A DNA stretch of 41,783 nucleotides from an uncultured Flavobacteriales bacterium (GCA_913062955.1 CAJXZP010000033.1:1-41783); one strand, 5' to 3'; counted from the stretch's first letter, positions 30,218 to 39,885 are shown. Notes: generated by a model not told the origin, from the letters alone. Numbers and translations: made by a program.

Positions 30218-30815
30218 GCGCAACTATTACCCCGAAGAAGGTTCCAACCGCACTACTGGCTAATGCATAAAATGCTTTTTTTGTTCGTGCTATTTTAATA
30301 TATCCTTCTTGGTAAGCTGGACTCGATAAAATGGAGACCGAACGATTGGATAGGTTGTTGATTTTTACAGGAGAAACCGCAGAACCAATGGTATAGATTA
30401 GAGGGACTCCTGCAACGTAAGCCCCATCATTAAGAACGTACCCAAATACTCCCCCAAATATTAACCCGCCAATAGCACTTACTCTAGGGTGATAGTTTTG
30501 AATAGCATCTTGTTCTCCCAAAATGAAAAAATGCATTTCTTCAATAGTTAGGAAAAATTCTTTTTCCGCATTACGTACGTATAGGGTGTCTGATACTCCT
30601 GAAGCATAATTTATTTTAAAAATCTCACTGGATTCAAATTCCTTTAATTTGGTGTTTTTCTTCTTTGTCACCTCAATTTTTGTAATGAGTACCGTGCTAT
30701 TAAGGACTTTCCCTATACGGGTCTTCCCATCCAAGAAAGTAAGGGTGTCTTGAGCAATAACAGTGGAGGCCACAAAGATGGAAATCAATAAAAGGAGAAG
30801 GTGGTAAATGCGCAT
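30204..30815 (-). CDS. Secreted or membrane protein of unknown function (203 aa)
   Basis: I start at ATG 30815 (MRIYHLLLLLISIFVASTVIAQ, a signal peptide); an earlier in-frame TTG is rejected because it disrupts the signal. The mature N-terminus (DTLTFLDGKTRIGKVLNS; SEIFKINYASGVSDTLY) resembles the small domain of the 25568-26410 product. Two hydrophobic, glycine-rich stretches follow (SAIGGLIFGGVFGYVLNDGAYV; ASSAVGTFFGVIVA), which may be membrane helices or hairpins. The stop region overlaps the start of the UbiA-like gene by 14 bases, so the two are translationally coupled. No function can be assigned. Confidence 0.65.
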   Translation of the reverse strand: MRIYHLLLLLISIFVASTVIAQDTLTFLDGKTRIGKVLNSTVLITKIEVTKKKNTKLKEFESSEIFKINYASGVSDTLYVRNAEKEFFLTIEEMHFFILGEQDAIQNYHPRVSAIGGLIFGGVFGYVLNDGAYVAGVPLIYTIGSAVSPVKINNLSNRSVSILSSPAYQEGYIKIARTKKAFYALASSAVGTFFGVIVAHGSK

Positions 30816-30936
30816 TTGTTTTGCTGAAAATTTCGCCAAAGATAGATTAATTGGTCTATCCTAAAAATCATTTTTTGTGGCTCAAATTCTTTGATTTATG
30901 CAATAGGGAAATTGTTTTTTGCGACCGCTAAAATGT

Positions 30937-30944
30937 TAATTTTG
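30937..30944 (+). promoter_or_regulatory. -7 box of gcvP
   Basis: TAATTTTG fits TAnnTTTG, 38 bases before the ATG. A TTG at 30919-30921 is 15 bases upstream, a little short of the usual spacing. No riboswitch-like structure is visible in the 143-base gap. Confidence 0.45.
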
Positions 30945-30982
30945 TGGACTTCTAAAAATGGAAATAATTTTTAAATCGCTTT

Positions 30983-33829
30983 ATGGAATATAGAAATTTC
31001 ACAAGACGTCATGTAGGTGTAAACGACTACAATGAAGGTCAAATGCTTGATTACTTAGGGTATGAAAATATTGATGAATTAATTGAGGAAACTATTCCGA
31101 CCAGCATTCGTTTAGAAAACCCTATTTCTGTAGGGAAGGGAATGAGTGAGTTGGAATACGGAAAACATATTACAGCATTAGCCAATAAGAATAAACAATT
31201 CCGTTCCTATATTGGAATGGGGTATTACAATACGATTACTCCTGCGGTAATTCAAAGAAATGTTTTTGAAAACCCAGGGTGGTACACTGCCTATACTCCT
31301 TATCAGGCAGAAATTGCTCAAGGTAGATTAGAGGCTTTGTTGAATTTTCAAACGATGATTGTTGATTTAACTGGTTTGCCCTTGGCAAATGCCAGTTTGT
31401 TAGATGAAGCCACAGCGGCATCCGAGGCGATGTTAATGTTCTTTCATTTACGTTCTAGAAAGGAAGAAAAAGCCGGTGTAAATAAATTCTTTGTGGAGGA
31501 AAATATGTTCCCGCAAACTATCGATGTAATTGTTTCACATGCAAATGCCTCGGGAATTGAACTGGTATTTGGTGATCATGCATCTTTTAAAGGGGATGAT
31601 TCTTTCTTTGGTGCAATTGTTCAATATCCAGCTGCTACTGGAAATATTGATAATTATAAAGACTTCGCAAAAACCATGAACGAAGTCGGAATCAAGTTAG
31701 CCGTAGCCTCTGATTTGATGGCTTTAGCGCAACTGGAAGAACCCGGTTCTTGGGGAGCAGATTGTGTGGTAGGTAACTCGCAAAGAATGGGAGTGCCAGT
31801 AGGATATGGTGGTCCCCATGCGGCATTTATTGCAACCAAAGACGCGTATAAAAGAAATCTTCCAGGTCGAATTATTGGAATTTCTCAAGATGCAGATGGA
31901 CGTCCTGCTTATCGTATGTCCTTGCAAACTCGTGAACAACATATAAAAAGAGAAAAAGCAACTTCAAATATTTGTACGGCTCAAGCTTTATTAGCTGTAA
32001 TGGCAAGTTTTTATGCGGTATACCATGGCCAAGATGGAATAAAATCAATTACCTCATTGGTGCATGCCAAAGCGGTGACTTTAAATGATGGAATTACCGA
32101 TGCTGGATTTAAATCCATGAACACATCGTTTTTTGATACCCTTTCTTTTGAGGCATCTGCAGATCAATTGGCAGAAGTTAAAAAGAAGGCAGAAGCGAAA
32201 GAAATCAACTTTCGTTATTTTGAGGGTGGTTTTGGTTTAAGTGCCGATGAAACGATGACTTTGGAGGATATTAATGATATCCTTACACTTTTAGGTGCAA
32301 AAGAAGTGTCTTCTTTATCCGAGTCTTCTGCTATTCCTGCAGAATTAAAACGGAGTACAGATTTTATGACCCATGAGGTATTTAAAAGGTATCACTCTGA
32401 AACGGAAATGATGCGTTACTTAAAGAAATTAGAGAATCGTGATATGTCACTGACGCACTCTATGATTTCTTTGGGTTCTTGTACCATGAAATTGAATGCG
32501 GCTAGTGAAATGATGCCGTTAAGTAATCCGGGACTCTTAAATATCCACCCATTTGTACCAAAAAATCAAGTGCAAGGTTATTTAGAAATGATCAATGAAT
32601 TGGATAAGGATTTGTCTGATATTACCGGTTTTGCTAAAATGAGTTTCCAACCTAATTCAGGAGCTCAGGGGGAGTATACGGGTTTGAAAGTAATTCAAGC
32701 TTACCATAAGGACAACAACCATATGGATAGAAACCTATGTCTGATTCCTGCTTCTGCTCACGGTACTAACCCTGCTTCTGCGGTTATGGCAGGAATGAAG
32801 GTGATGATCATTAAGAGTTTAGAAAATGGAAATATTGATGTAAACGATTTACGCGAGAAAGCGGAAGCGAATAAAGATACTTTAGCTGCGTTAATGATTA
32901 CCTATCCAAGTACGCATGGAGTTTATGAAGCTTCGGTAAAAGAAATTATGGATATTATTCATGGTAACGGTGGGTTAGTTTATATGGACGGTGCGAACAT
33001 GAATGCACAAGTGGGTTTAACCTCTCCAGGAAATATTGGAGCAGATGTATGTCACTTGAACTTACATAAAACCTTTGCTATTCCTCATGGTGGGGGTGGG
33101 CCGGGTATGGGCCCCATTGGGGTCGTTGAAAAACTTGTACCTTTCTTACCTAATCACAAAGTGGTAGAAGTAAGTGGAGATAAAGGAATTCATGCGGTAA
33201 GTGCAGCGCAATTTGGTAGTGGATTAATTCTAGCCATTTCTTACGGTTATATCAAAATGTTAGGAACTGCCGGTTTAGAGAAATCCACCAAAGTGGCGAT
33301 CCTTAACGCAAATTATATGCGTAAACATTTTGAAGAAAATGGTTTCGACCTTTTATATAAAGGTGAAAAAGGTTGTGTAGCGCATGAGATGATAATTGAT
33401 TTCCGTAAGTATAAAACAGATGGTGTTGAAGTGGTAGATGTGGCTAAACGTTTAATGGATTATGGATTCCATGCGCCAACGGTTTCTTTCCCAGTAGTGG
33501 GTACCCTAATGATTGAACCCACCGAAAGTGAATCGAAAGCGGAGTTGGATCGATTTATTCTAGCCTTATCTTTAATAAAGAAAGAGATTGAAGCGGTAGC
33601 GGATGGATCTGTGGACAAAGCAGATAATGTTTTGAAAAATGCACCGCATACCGCTAGAATGGTTTCTTACGATGATTGGACCAAGCCTTATTCGAGAAAA
33701 GAAGCTGCATATCCTGTAGATTACCTTCTGGATGCCAAGTTTTGGCCACATGTGCGTAGAATAGATGATGCATATGGAGATCGGAATTTGATTTGTAGTT
33801 GTCTTCCAGTATCGGCTTACGAGGCCTAA
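30983..33829 (+). CDS. gcvP: Glycine dehydrogenase (decarboxylating), P protein (948 aa)
   Basis: PLP enzyme of the glycine cleavage system: decarboxylates glycine and loads the aminomethyl group on the H protein lipoyl arm. It is the long, fused form with both halves. N-terminal marks are RRHVGVND, GMGYYNTITPAVI and the TPYQAEIAQGRLEALLNFQT block; the catalytic half has SLGSCTMKLNAASEM, FQPNSGAQGEYTGL, the HGTNPASA segment and Lys696 in NLHKTFAIPHGGGGPG, which holds PLP. The other glycine-cleavage genes are not in the window. A terminator follows 20 bases after the stop. Confidence 0.97.
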   Translation: MEYRNFTRRHVGVNDYNEGQMLDYLGYENIDELIEETIPTSIRLENPISVGKGMSELEYGKHITALANKNKQFRSYIGMGYYNTITPAVIQRNVFENPGWYTAYTPYQAEIAQGRLEALLNFQTMIVDLTGLPLANASLLDEATAASEAMLMFFHLRSRKEEKAGVNKFFVEENMFPQTIDVIVSHANASGIELVFGDHASFKGDDSFFGAIVQYPAATGNIDNYKDFAKTMNEVGIKLAVASDLMALAQLEEPGSWGADCVVGNSQRMGVPVGYGGPHAAFIATKDAYKRNLPGRIIGISQDADGRPAYRMSLQTREQHIKREKATSNICTAQALLAVMASFYAVYHGQDGIKSITSLVHAKAVTLNDGITDAGFKSMNTSFFDTLSFEASADQLAEVKKKAEAKEINFRYFEGGFGLSADETMTLEDINDILTLLGAKEVSSLSESSAIPAELKRSTDFMTHEVFKRYHSETEMMRYLKKLENRDMSLTHSMISLGSCTMKLNAASEMMPLSNPGLLNIHPFVPKNQVQGYLEMINELDKDLSDITGFAKMSFQPNSGAQGEYTGLKVIQAYHKDNNHMDRNLCLIPASAHGTNPASAVMAGMKVMIIKSLENGNIDVNDLREKAEANKDTLAALMITYPSTHGVYEASVKEIMDIIHGNGGLVYMDGANMNAQVGLTSPGNIGADVCHLNLHKTFAIPHGGGGPGMGPIGVVEKLVPFLPNHKVVEVSGDKGIHAVSAAQFGSGLILAISYGYIKMLGTAGLEKSTKVAILNANYMRKHFEENGFDLLYKGEKGCVAHEMIIDFRKYKTDGVEVVDVAKRLMDYGFHAPTVSFPVVGTLMIEPTESESKAELDRFILALSLIKKEIEAVADGSVDKADNVLKNAPHTARMVSYDDWTKPYSRKEAAYPVDYLLDAKFWPHVRRIDDAYGDRNLICSCLPVSAYEA

Positions 33830-33848
33830 TTGAAATAAATGAAAATTT

Positions 33849-33876
33849 AGAGAGCGGCTAAAAACCGCTCTCTTTT
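33849..33876 (+). terminator. Rho-independent terminator of gcvP
   Basis: Perfect stem GAGAGCGG/CCGCTCTC, loop of seven bases, then TTTT. The T-run is short. Confidence 0.75.
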
Positions 33877-33892
33877 CAATATAACCTACATT

Positions 33893-35953
33893 ATGAAAAT
33901 GAGAAAATACGTTTTACTAATCCTTTTTACAGGAACATTTTTGGGTGTGAATGCACAATTTCAAAAATCCTCAGCTAAATCGTCCGCTCAAAGGAATTTG
34001 GATTTTAAGGTAAATGAAAATATTTTAAAAAGCCAACATCAAAGAGCTTCCTCTATAGATACCATTTGGTTTAATGATTTTTCAGATACGTCCGAATGGT
34101 CTTTTCAGGGAGGAGTAAACCAATGGACGGTTGACTCCAATCTTTCACAAAGTTTAATCAACCAAGGGTTTGATCCCGTATTGATGTCTAATTCTGGTGG
34201 CAGGTTTGCGTATATTGATTCAGACGGAGCGGGTGGAGGACAAACTCAAGATGCCACTATCCATTTTTTGGATTCCATTGATTGTAGCCTTTACCCTAAT
34301 GTTCAGTTGGTTTTCGAAACTTATTTCAGAAAGTTCAATGATGTTCGGGAAGTATTGGTTTCCAATGATGACGGTGTTTCTTGGGATACTATAGCGGTGT
34401 TGTCTCAATTTGGGACGTCTACCACAAGTCCTAATCCTTATACGGAGGTCGTAGATATCTCTGCATTTGCAGGAGGAAATTCCAATGTGCAGATTAAGTT
34501 CCATTATAAAGGTGCGTACGATTGGTTTTGGGCTATTGATGACGTGATGTTGCAACCAGTTCCAAATAATGAATTGGAATTGACTCAAGAGTTTTACAAC
34601 GGGATAATGGATCAAACATATCGTACATTTTATTCGATGATCCCAAAAAGACAAGCCGATTCAGCGATTATCAATTTTGGAGCCTCGGTTCAAAATAATG
34701 GCGTGTTAGATCAAACGAATACCCAAGTTTCGGTAGTGGTGAAATTTGAGGGTAATTCCATTCATTCAGACACCACTATAAATGATAGTTTGGTTGCAGG
34801 AGATATGCAACACTATAATTTCCCTATGGCCTTTGCCCTCGACAGTGGTTTAGGTGTTTATGATCTAAGAATGACCGTTTTTTCGGATTCTGCGGATGCC
34901 TTATTTAGGAATAATGAAATTACGCAGAGTTTTGAGGTTTCTAGCTACCAATATAGAAGGGATAACGATACCGTAAACTCGGATAATTGGTTTGATGTAA
35001 ATCAATCATTAGAGATGTTAGTGCGTTACGAGGTTTATACAGAAGATTCAATAGTTGCCTTATCTACCTATTTCCCTTTTAATTACATTACCGGCAGAGG
35101 ATTGATCGAAGGAGACTCTATCTCTTACTTTGTTTATGAGTCGGCCAATTTAAATACGCCAGTTTCTGAAAACAGTAACTATGTACTAACGGCTGCAGAT
35201 GTAAACTCATGGGTTACGCTTCCCTTGCCAAAGGTGAAGTTAGAACCGGGTATGTATTATGTAGGCTTTAAATTGAATGGCAGCTCTGGCTCAGTAGGTA
35301 CGAATGCCGTAATAAATAGTCATACGGCTCCGTTAACGGTTTTGTTACGTATGGACGCCACTTCAAGTAACTCTCCTTGGCAAACAACAACGGCTTTTAT
35401 GCCTTTTGTACGCATGTTTACCCATTCTGATAGTGCATGTAGAGATGTAAATATTGGGATTGAATTTACCGTAATTGACTCCTTGGAAATTGGGCAAATC
35501 CATTCGAATGTTGTGGGAACCGGTGCTGCGCCCTATATCTATTCATGGAATGGCCCAAACGGTTTTACCTCAAGTAGTCAGAATATTTCGAACTTATTAG
35601 ACACCGGGATATATATATTAGAGGTGAATGATGTATTTGGTTGCTCGGCTATTGACTCTGTAGCTGTTTCGGGCACTGTAAATGTGGTAGAAATGGATAT
35701 TAATAATAATTTCAATGTATTTCCAAATCCAGTTTCTACAAAGGTTTATGTGACTGGGAAAATAACGGAATCTGGATATTTTCAGATCAATGTAGTGAAC
35801 ATGTTGGGGATGAATGTCTATTCAAATCGTTCGTTTTATAGTGGCGATCTGGAGGCTGAAATTGACCTTACTACTTGTAATTCAGGGATGTATTTAATAC
35901 ACGTGTCCGTTGGAGATAAAATTATGTGTACTATTCCTGTTATCAAGAATTAA
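33893..35953 (+). CDS. Secreted protein with type IX sorting domain (686 aa)
   Basis: Signal peptide ending at GVNAQ. A jellyroll-like domain at about 55-225 (choice-of-anchor J type: DTIWFNDFSDTSEW, WFWAIDDVMLQPV), then a middle region of beta-sandwiches to about 500, then a SprB-like repeat (APYIYSWNGPNGF, TGIYILEVNDVFGC) at about 530-590, and a C-terminal T9SS domain of about 75 residues with FNVFPNPVS, VVNMLGMNVYS and GMYLIHV. It should cross the outer membrane by the type IX system and be attached to the surface or released. It starts only 17 bases after the gcvP terminator, so its promoter must overlap that region or it depends on read-through. Function unknown. Confidence 0.83.
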   Translation: MKMRKYVLLILFTGTFLGVNAQFQKSSAKSSAQRNLDFKVNENILKSQHQRASSIDTIWFNDFSDTSEWSFQGGVNQWTVDSNLSQSLINQGFDPVLMSNSGGRFAYIDSDGAGGGQTQDATIHFLDSIDCSLYPNVQLVFETYFRKFNDVREVLVSNDDGVSWDTIAVLSQFGTSTTSPNPYTEVVDISAFAGGNSNVQIKFHYKGAYDWFWAIDDVMLQPVPNNELELTQEFYNGIMDQTYRTFYSMIPKRQADSAIINFGASVQNNGVLDQTNTQVSVVVKFEGNSIHSDTTINDSLVAGDMQHYNFPMAFALDSGLGVYDLRMTVFSDSADALFRNNEITQSFEVSSYQYRRDNDTVNSDNWFDVNQSLEMLVRYEVYTEDSIVALSTYFPFNYITGRGLIEGDSISYFVYESANLNTPVSENSNYVLTAADVNSWVTLPLPKVKLEPGMYYVGFKLNGSSGSVGTNAVINSHTAPLTVLLRMDATSSNSPWQTTTAFMPFVRMFTHSDSACRDVNIGIEFTVIDSLEIGQIHSNVVGTGAAPYIYSWNGPNGFTSSSQNISNLLDTGIYILEVNDVFGCSAIDSVAVSGTVNVVEMDINNNFNVFPNPVSTKVYVTGKITESGYFQINVVNMLGMNVYSNRSFYSGDLEAEIDLTTCNSGMYLIHVSVGDKIMCTIPVIKN

Positions 35954-36071
35954 TAATGGGAATAGGTTCAAAACAAACGGTATCGTAGTTCGGATACGTA
36001 ATTTCTGATAAAAATTAACGCAAAATTAGCAGTAAATAGGAGGCGCTTTCCAATTATTCTGATGGGAATGG

Positions 36072-36102
36072 TTGGAGCATGTACTTTATCGGGCTATATT
36101 TG
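36072..36102 (+). promoter_or_regulatory. Promoter of the second secreted protein gene
   Basis: TTG at 36072-36074, 20 bases, TATATTTG at 36095-36102: a full match to TTG-N17-20-TAnnTTTG. It leaves a leader of roughly 25 bases. Confidence 0.7.
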
Positions 36103-36133
36103 GTGCCTGAATAATAAAATTAATTAACAAGTT

Positions 36134-38254
36134 ATGAAAAAAACATACTTAGCGGGATTGTTTCTAGCAGCGTCTAGTGCATTTGCCCAAGTCGGTGTAC
36201 AACAGCAGCCATTATCAATGGACGGGGAATTTTCCTCAATCAACACGCAAAATGCTTCAAGAGCTTCAAGAGCAGCAGGTGATACTGTGTTTTATGATGG
36301 TTTTGAAGGAACATCAAACTGGGTAGTTAATAACGGTCCAGCAGGTGCTACTGCAAATAATGGATGGCAAATTTCTAGTGTCGCAGGAACAAATTTGGGT
36401 TCTTGGTTTTTTGCAAATACAAGAATGTCATCTACTGGAGGTGGAAATTATGCTGTTTTGGTTCCAGACGATGCAACTTTAGCAACTCCTCCTTCTTTAA
36501 TGGGGTCTATTATTACTACAGCAAGTGCTATTGATATTAGTGCGTATACAGGTACACTTTCAATGTCCTATGAAAAATATGGTGCAAGGTATTATGATAC
36601 TCTTTACTTAGAAGTAAGTAATGATATGGTGAACTGGATAGAGCTAGATGATAATACGAGTTTTCCAATTTTAACAGCAGCATCAAATTATATCTTGCCT
36701 AACCCAACACGTACTGATTTATTTTTACCAAGTAGTGTAGTTAATCAAGATTCACTTTACATTAGATTCCGTTGGGGAGCTACTTTTGTGAGTACTACTC
36801 CTGGTGTAAACACTCCTGGTGTTGGATACGGTTTCTTTGTGGATGATGTAATTGTTCGTGAAGTAGAAGATAACGATCTTCAACTGGAGCAAACAGCATT
36901 TTTTGATGATGTAAGAATATTATACTCTTGGTACTTTGGTGATATGCCAGCTAGACAAGCAGCTGCAGATACTCTTTCTTTTTCTGCAACGTATTCGAAT
37001 AAAGGGAATAATAATGCCACTAACACTAGATTAGAGCTTGTTGTTTCTGGTCAAGATTCTGAAACTTTAACTTCTACCTCTGTGAGTGTAGGTGCAGGTG
37101 ATTTAGCGGATACTGCTAGAACTGCAAACTATATAATGGATCAAGGTCAAGGTACATATACCTTTACTTGGAACATCGTTTCAGATTCGGTAGATGCTAC
37201 TCCTGATAACAATACTAAATCAATTGATTTAGTAGTAACGGATAATGTGTATTCTATGGCTCCTCTTCCTGTTTCTGCTGCTGGTGGAACAGGTAAAGGT
37301 GGTACCGATGAACAATATACTCTTACGCAAGATTATTACATTATGACTACGGATACCATTAACGCTATTGGAGTTGCATTTGATTCTGATTGGAGTAGAG
37401 AAGGAGCATTATTTTCTTTGTCTCTTGTAAACAGATCGAATGATGTAGTTGTTGCTGAAACTGATTATTACACCAGTACTTCAGAAATGATTTTAGATTC
37501 TGTTATTTATTTCCCAACCCTAACCCAAGCGGAGATACTTCCGGGTACGTATGAGGTAAGATTAGAGTTATTATCTAATGATTCTCTTTTTGTAGTTACT
37601 TGTGTGGATCCAGAGTCTCCAATTGAGCCTACTGGAACAGGAACTTTTTTCTCTAGAACTACTCTAGCATTTGGAGGTGGGTCATTTATTGAAGACATGG
37701 CTTATTTGACTATGAAGAATAACGATAATGTTGTTTGTGATGCAAATGCTAGCGTAACAGGTACTGTAAAGGATAATGAGCCTGATTATTATGGTGCAAT
37801 TACAATTGATAACGTATCTGATTTAGAAGGTCCAATTTTCACTTACGAGTGGACAGGTCCAAGTTTTGCTTCTACGGATAAAGATTTAACGAATTTAACA
37901 ACTCAAGGTCTTTACACTGTTGTTGTGACCGATGTAAATCGTTGTACTGCTACTATGGACTTTAATGTTGCTGGTAATGTAAGCGTTAGTGATATCGAGT
38001 TTGAAGGTTCTGTATCTTTATTCCCGAATCCAAATAACGGAAACTTCCAATTATCATTAGAAGGTGTTGAAGCAGGTGCTTACACTTTAAATGTTAAAAA
38101 TGTATTAGGTCAATCAGTATTCGTTAAAAGCATCAACGTTACTGTAAACCATACGGAAAGTGTTGAAGTATCAAACTTATCAAAAGGAATTTATTTCATG
38201 GAAATCGAAAATAACGCAGGACAAAAATCTGTTGTTAACTTCGTAGTGGAGTAA
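36134..38254 (+). CDS. Secreted paralogue with type IX sorting domain (706 aa)
   Basis: Same layout as the preceding gene: signal peptide (MKKTYLAGLFLAASSAFAQ), choice-of-anchor J-like domain at about 50-250 (DTVFYDGFEGTSNW; YGFFVDDVIVREV), middle beta-sandwich region, SprB-like repeat (IFTYEWTGPSF; GLYTVVVTDVNRC) at about 565-615, and a T9SS C-terminal domain with VSLFPNPNNGNFQ, VKNVLGQSVF and GIYFMEI. Alignable blocks (DMPARQA in this one, MIPKRQA in the other) show that they are tandem duplicates that have diverged. Own strong promoter and bidirectional-looking terminator. Codon use here (many GCT, ACT and GGT) differs somewhat from the neighbour and would fit high expression. Confidence 0.85.
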   Translation: MKKTYLAGLFLAASSAFAQVGVQQQPLSMDGEFSSINTQNASRASRAAGDTVFYDGFEGTSNWVVNNGPAGATANNGWQISSVAGTNLGSWFFANTRMSSTGGGNYAVLVPDDATLATPPSLMGSIITTASAIDISAYTGTLSMSYEKYGARYYDTLYLEVSNDMVNWIELDDNTSFPILTAASNYILPNPTRTDLFLPSSVVNQDSLYIRFRWGATFVSTTPGVNTPGVGYGFFVDDVIVREVEDNDLQLEQTAFFDDVRILYSWYFGDMPARQAAADTLSFSATYSNKGNNNATNTRLELVVSGQDSETLTSTSVSVGAGDLADTARTANYIMDQGQGTYTFTWNIVSDSVDATPDNNTKSIDLVVTDNVYSMAPLPVSAAGGTGKGGTDEQYTLTQDYYIMTTDTINAIGVAFDSDWSREGALFSLSLVNRSNDVVVAETDYYTSTSEMILDSVIYFPTLTQAEILPGTYEVRLELLSNDSLFVVTCVDPESPIEPTGTGTFFSRTTLAFGGGSFIEDMAYLTMKNNDNVVCDANASVTGTVKDNEPDYYGAITIDNVSDLEGPIFTYEWTGPSFASTDKDLTNLTTQGLYTVVVTDVNRCTATMDFNVAGNVSVSDIEFEGSVSLFPNPNNGNFQLSLEGVEAGAYTLNVKNVLGQSVFVKSINVTVNHTESVEVSNLSKGIYFMEIENNAGQKSVVNFVVE

Positions 38255-38271
38255 ATAGAATTTGAAAATTC

Positions 38272-38308
38272 AAAAACCTCAAGAGTATTTACTCTTGAGG
38301 TTTTTTTT
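38272..38308. terminator. Strong, probably bidirectional terminator
   Basis: Perfect 14-bp stem AAACCTCAAGAGTA with its complement, two-base loop, eight T on the plus side and five T on the minus side. It lies between the convergent secreted-protein gene and the mlaF gene. Confidence 0.9.
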
Positions 38309-38392
38309 GTTTTATACATTTTGTGGCACATCAATAGGTGTCCGAATTTTCGGAAACAGGGAGTAACAATGGATGGTTAGATTGAATTAAAC

Positions 38393-39148
38393 TTACTTCG
38401 CTTTATCTCGAATTGCTTTCATGAAATTGGATGCATAAATGAAATCTGTAAGTTCTTTGTTTTCGGTATTTAGTATATCCGTCTTAGATCCATTCCAAAA
38501 TTTCTTCCCCTGATGTAAAAACATGATGTTATCACCGATTTCCAATACCGAGTTCATGTCATGGGTAATAACCATGGTGGTTATGTTATACTCATAGGTA
38601 ATTTCACTTATGAGTTGATCTATTAAAATGGCCGTCTGTGGGTCTAATCCGGAATTTGGTTCGTCACAAAACAAGTACTTTGGTTTCATCGATATTGCTC
38701 TGGCTATCCCTACACGTTTTTTCATACCTCCAGATAACTCATCTGGGTAAAGCGACTTAACGCCATGTAAGTTAACTCGTTCCAAACAAAAATCCACGCG
38801 GTTTGCCATTTCCTTGTTGGTTTTGTTAGAAAATACACGCAGTGCAAATTTTACATTTTCCTCCACGGTCATGGAGTCAAATAAAGCGCCTCCTTGAAAT
38901 AAGAAACCAATACTTTGTCTAAGCTCGGCTTTTTGTTTTCGAGTCATGTCCCAAAAGCTTTGCCCGTCATACTTTACCACTCCTGAGTTGGGTTGTTGTA
39001 AACCAACGATACATTTGGTCATAGTCGTTTTACCTGAACCACTCGCTCCAATAACCAGGTTGTTCTTCCCCTTTTCAAATTGAAAGGAAATATCATCCAA
39101 GACCGTTTTATCCCCAAAAGATTTAATAAGATTTCTTATCTCGATCAT
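38393..39148 (-). CDS. mlaF: ABC transporter ATP-binding protein, MlaF-like (251 aa)
   Basis: Walker A GASGSGKTT, signature LSGGMKKRV, Walker B YLFCDEPNSGLD and the H-loop THDMNSV, with the FLFQGGALFDSMTVEENV block typical of MlaF. It powers phospholipid traffic between the inner and outer membranes together with MlaE. Start overlaps the mlaE end by four bases (ATGA), so both are translated together. No MCE-domain (MlaD) gene is adjacent within the window, so the substrate-holding partner must be encoded elsewhere. Family is clear; the direction of lipid transport is not. Confidence 0.87.
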   Translation of the reverse strand: MIEIRNLIKSFGDKTVLDDISFQFEKGKNNLVIGASGSGKTTMTKCIVGLQQPNSGVVKYDGQSFWDMTRKQKAELRQSIGFLFQGGALFDSMTVEENVKFALRVFSNKTNKEMANRVDFCLERVNLHGVKSLYPDELSGGMKKRVGIARAISMKPKYLFCDEPNSGLDPQTAILIDQLISEITYEYNITTMVITHDMNSVLEIGDNIMFLHQGKKFWNGSKTDILNTENKELTDFIYASNFMKAIRDKAK

Positions 39149-39885
39149 AACAGAAGCATTTGGGTAAGTACGTAATTAAGTCCTAGAATAACAATACTAC
39201 TTTGGACAACGGATTTCGTACTTGCTTTGGCAACCTCCATCGAGCCGCCTTTAACATGATACCCGAAATAGGCAGGTACGGAAGTGATTACGAAACCAAA
39301 AACCACGGATTTAATCATGCTATAGGCATAATCAAATGCTTCGAAATCGTATTGAATTCCATATTCATAATCGTAGGGGGTAATGGCTCCGGTTCCTACA
39401 CCAGCAACGAAACCGCCTCCAATAGATAAGAAGATACTCAGGGTGATTAAAAAGGGGTTTAAAAGAACTAAAGCGATTATTTTGGGTTGAACCAAAAAAC
39501 TAGCCGAATTAATACCCATAATTTCAATGGCATCAATTTGTTCCGTTACCCGCATTGTTCCTAGTTGGGATGATATACTAGATCCAATTTTGCCGACTAA
39601 AATTAATGCGACTATCGTAGGTGAAAACTCCAGAATTACAGATTCTCGAACAGCGAAACCAACGGTATATAACGGAATGATACCTCCCCCAGTATTAGAA
39701 GCCGTTTGAATAGTAATTACCGCACCCATAAAGAACGAGATGATGGCCACAATAGGAAGAGAATTCACTCCTAAATTGATCATTTCGTCCAAGATGTTTT
39801 GACGGAACATTTTCCATTTTTCGGGTCGTGAAAACACCTTGTTAAGGAAAATAGTATAGGAACCAAGACTGTAAAGAAACTTCAT
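39145..39885 (-). CDS. mlaE: MlaE-family ABC permease (246 aa)
   Basis: About five transmembrane segments with the MlaE/YrbE signature: NSLPIVAIISFFMGAVITIQTA, SVILEFSPTIVALILVGKIGSSISSQLGTMRVTEQIDAIEIMGINS, and the GFVITSVPAYFGYHVKGGSMEVAKASTKSVVQS end. It is the membrane partner of MlaF. First gene of the pair; the 184-base stretch upstream to the plus-strand lipoprotein holds the divergent promoters, but no clear -33/-7 pair. Confidence 0.87.
   Translation of the reverse strand: MKFLYSLGSYTIFLNKVFSRPEKWKMFRQNILDEMINLGVNSLPIVAIISFFMGAVITIQTASNTGGGIIPLYTVGFAVRESVILEFSPTIVALILVGKIGSSISSQLGTMRVTEQIDAIEIMGINSASFLVQPKIIALVLLNPFLITLSIFLSIGGGFVAGVGTGAITPYDYEYGIQYDFEAFDYAYSMIKSVVFGFVITSVPAYFGYHVKGGSMEVAKASTKSVVQSSIVILGLNYVLTQMLLL

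Noticed and set aside
30840-30982. Glycine riboswitch upstream of gcvP
   Set aside because: The gap is short and AT-rich and shows none of the conserved paired core of the glycine aptamer.
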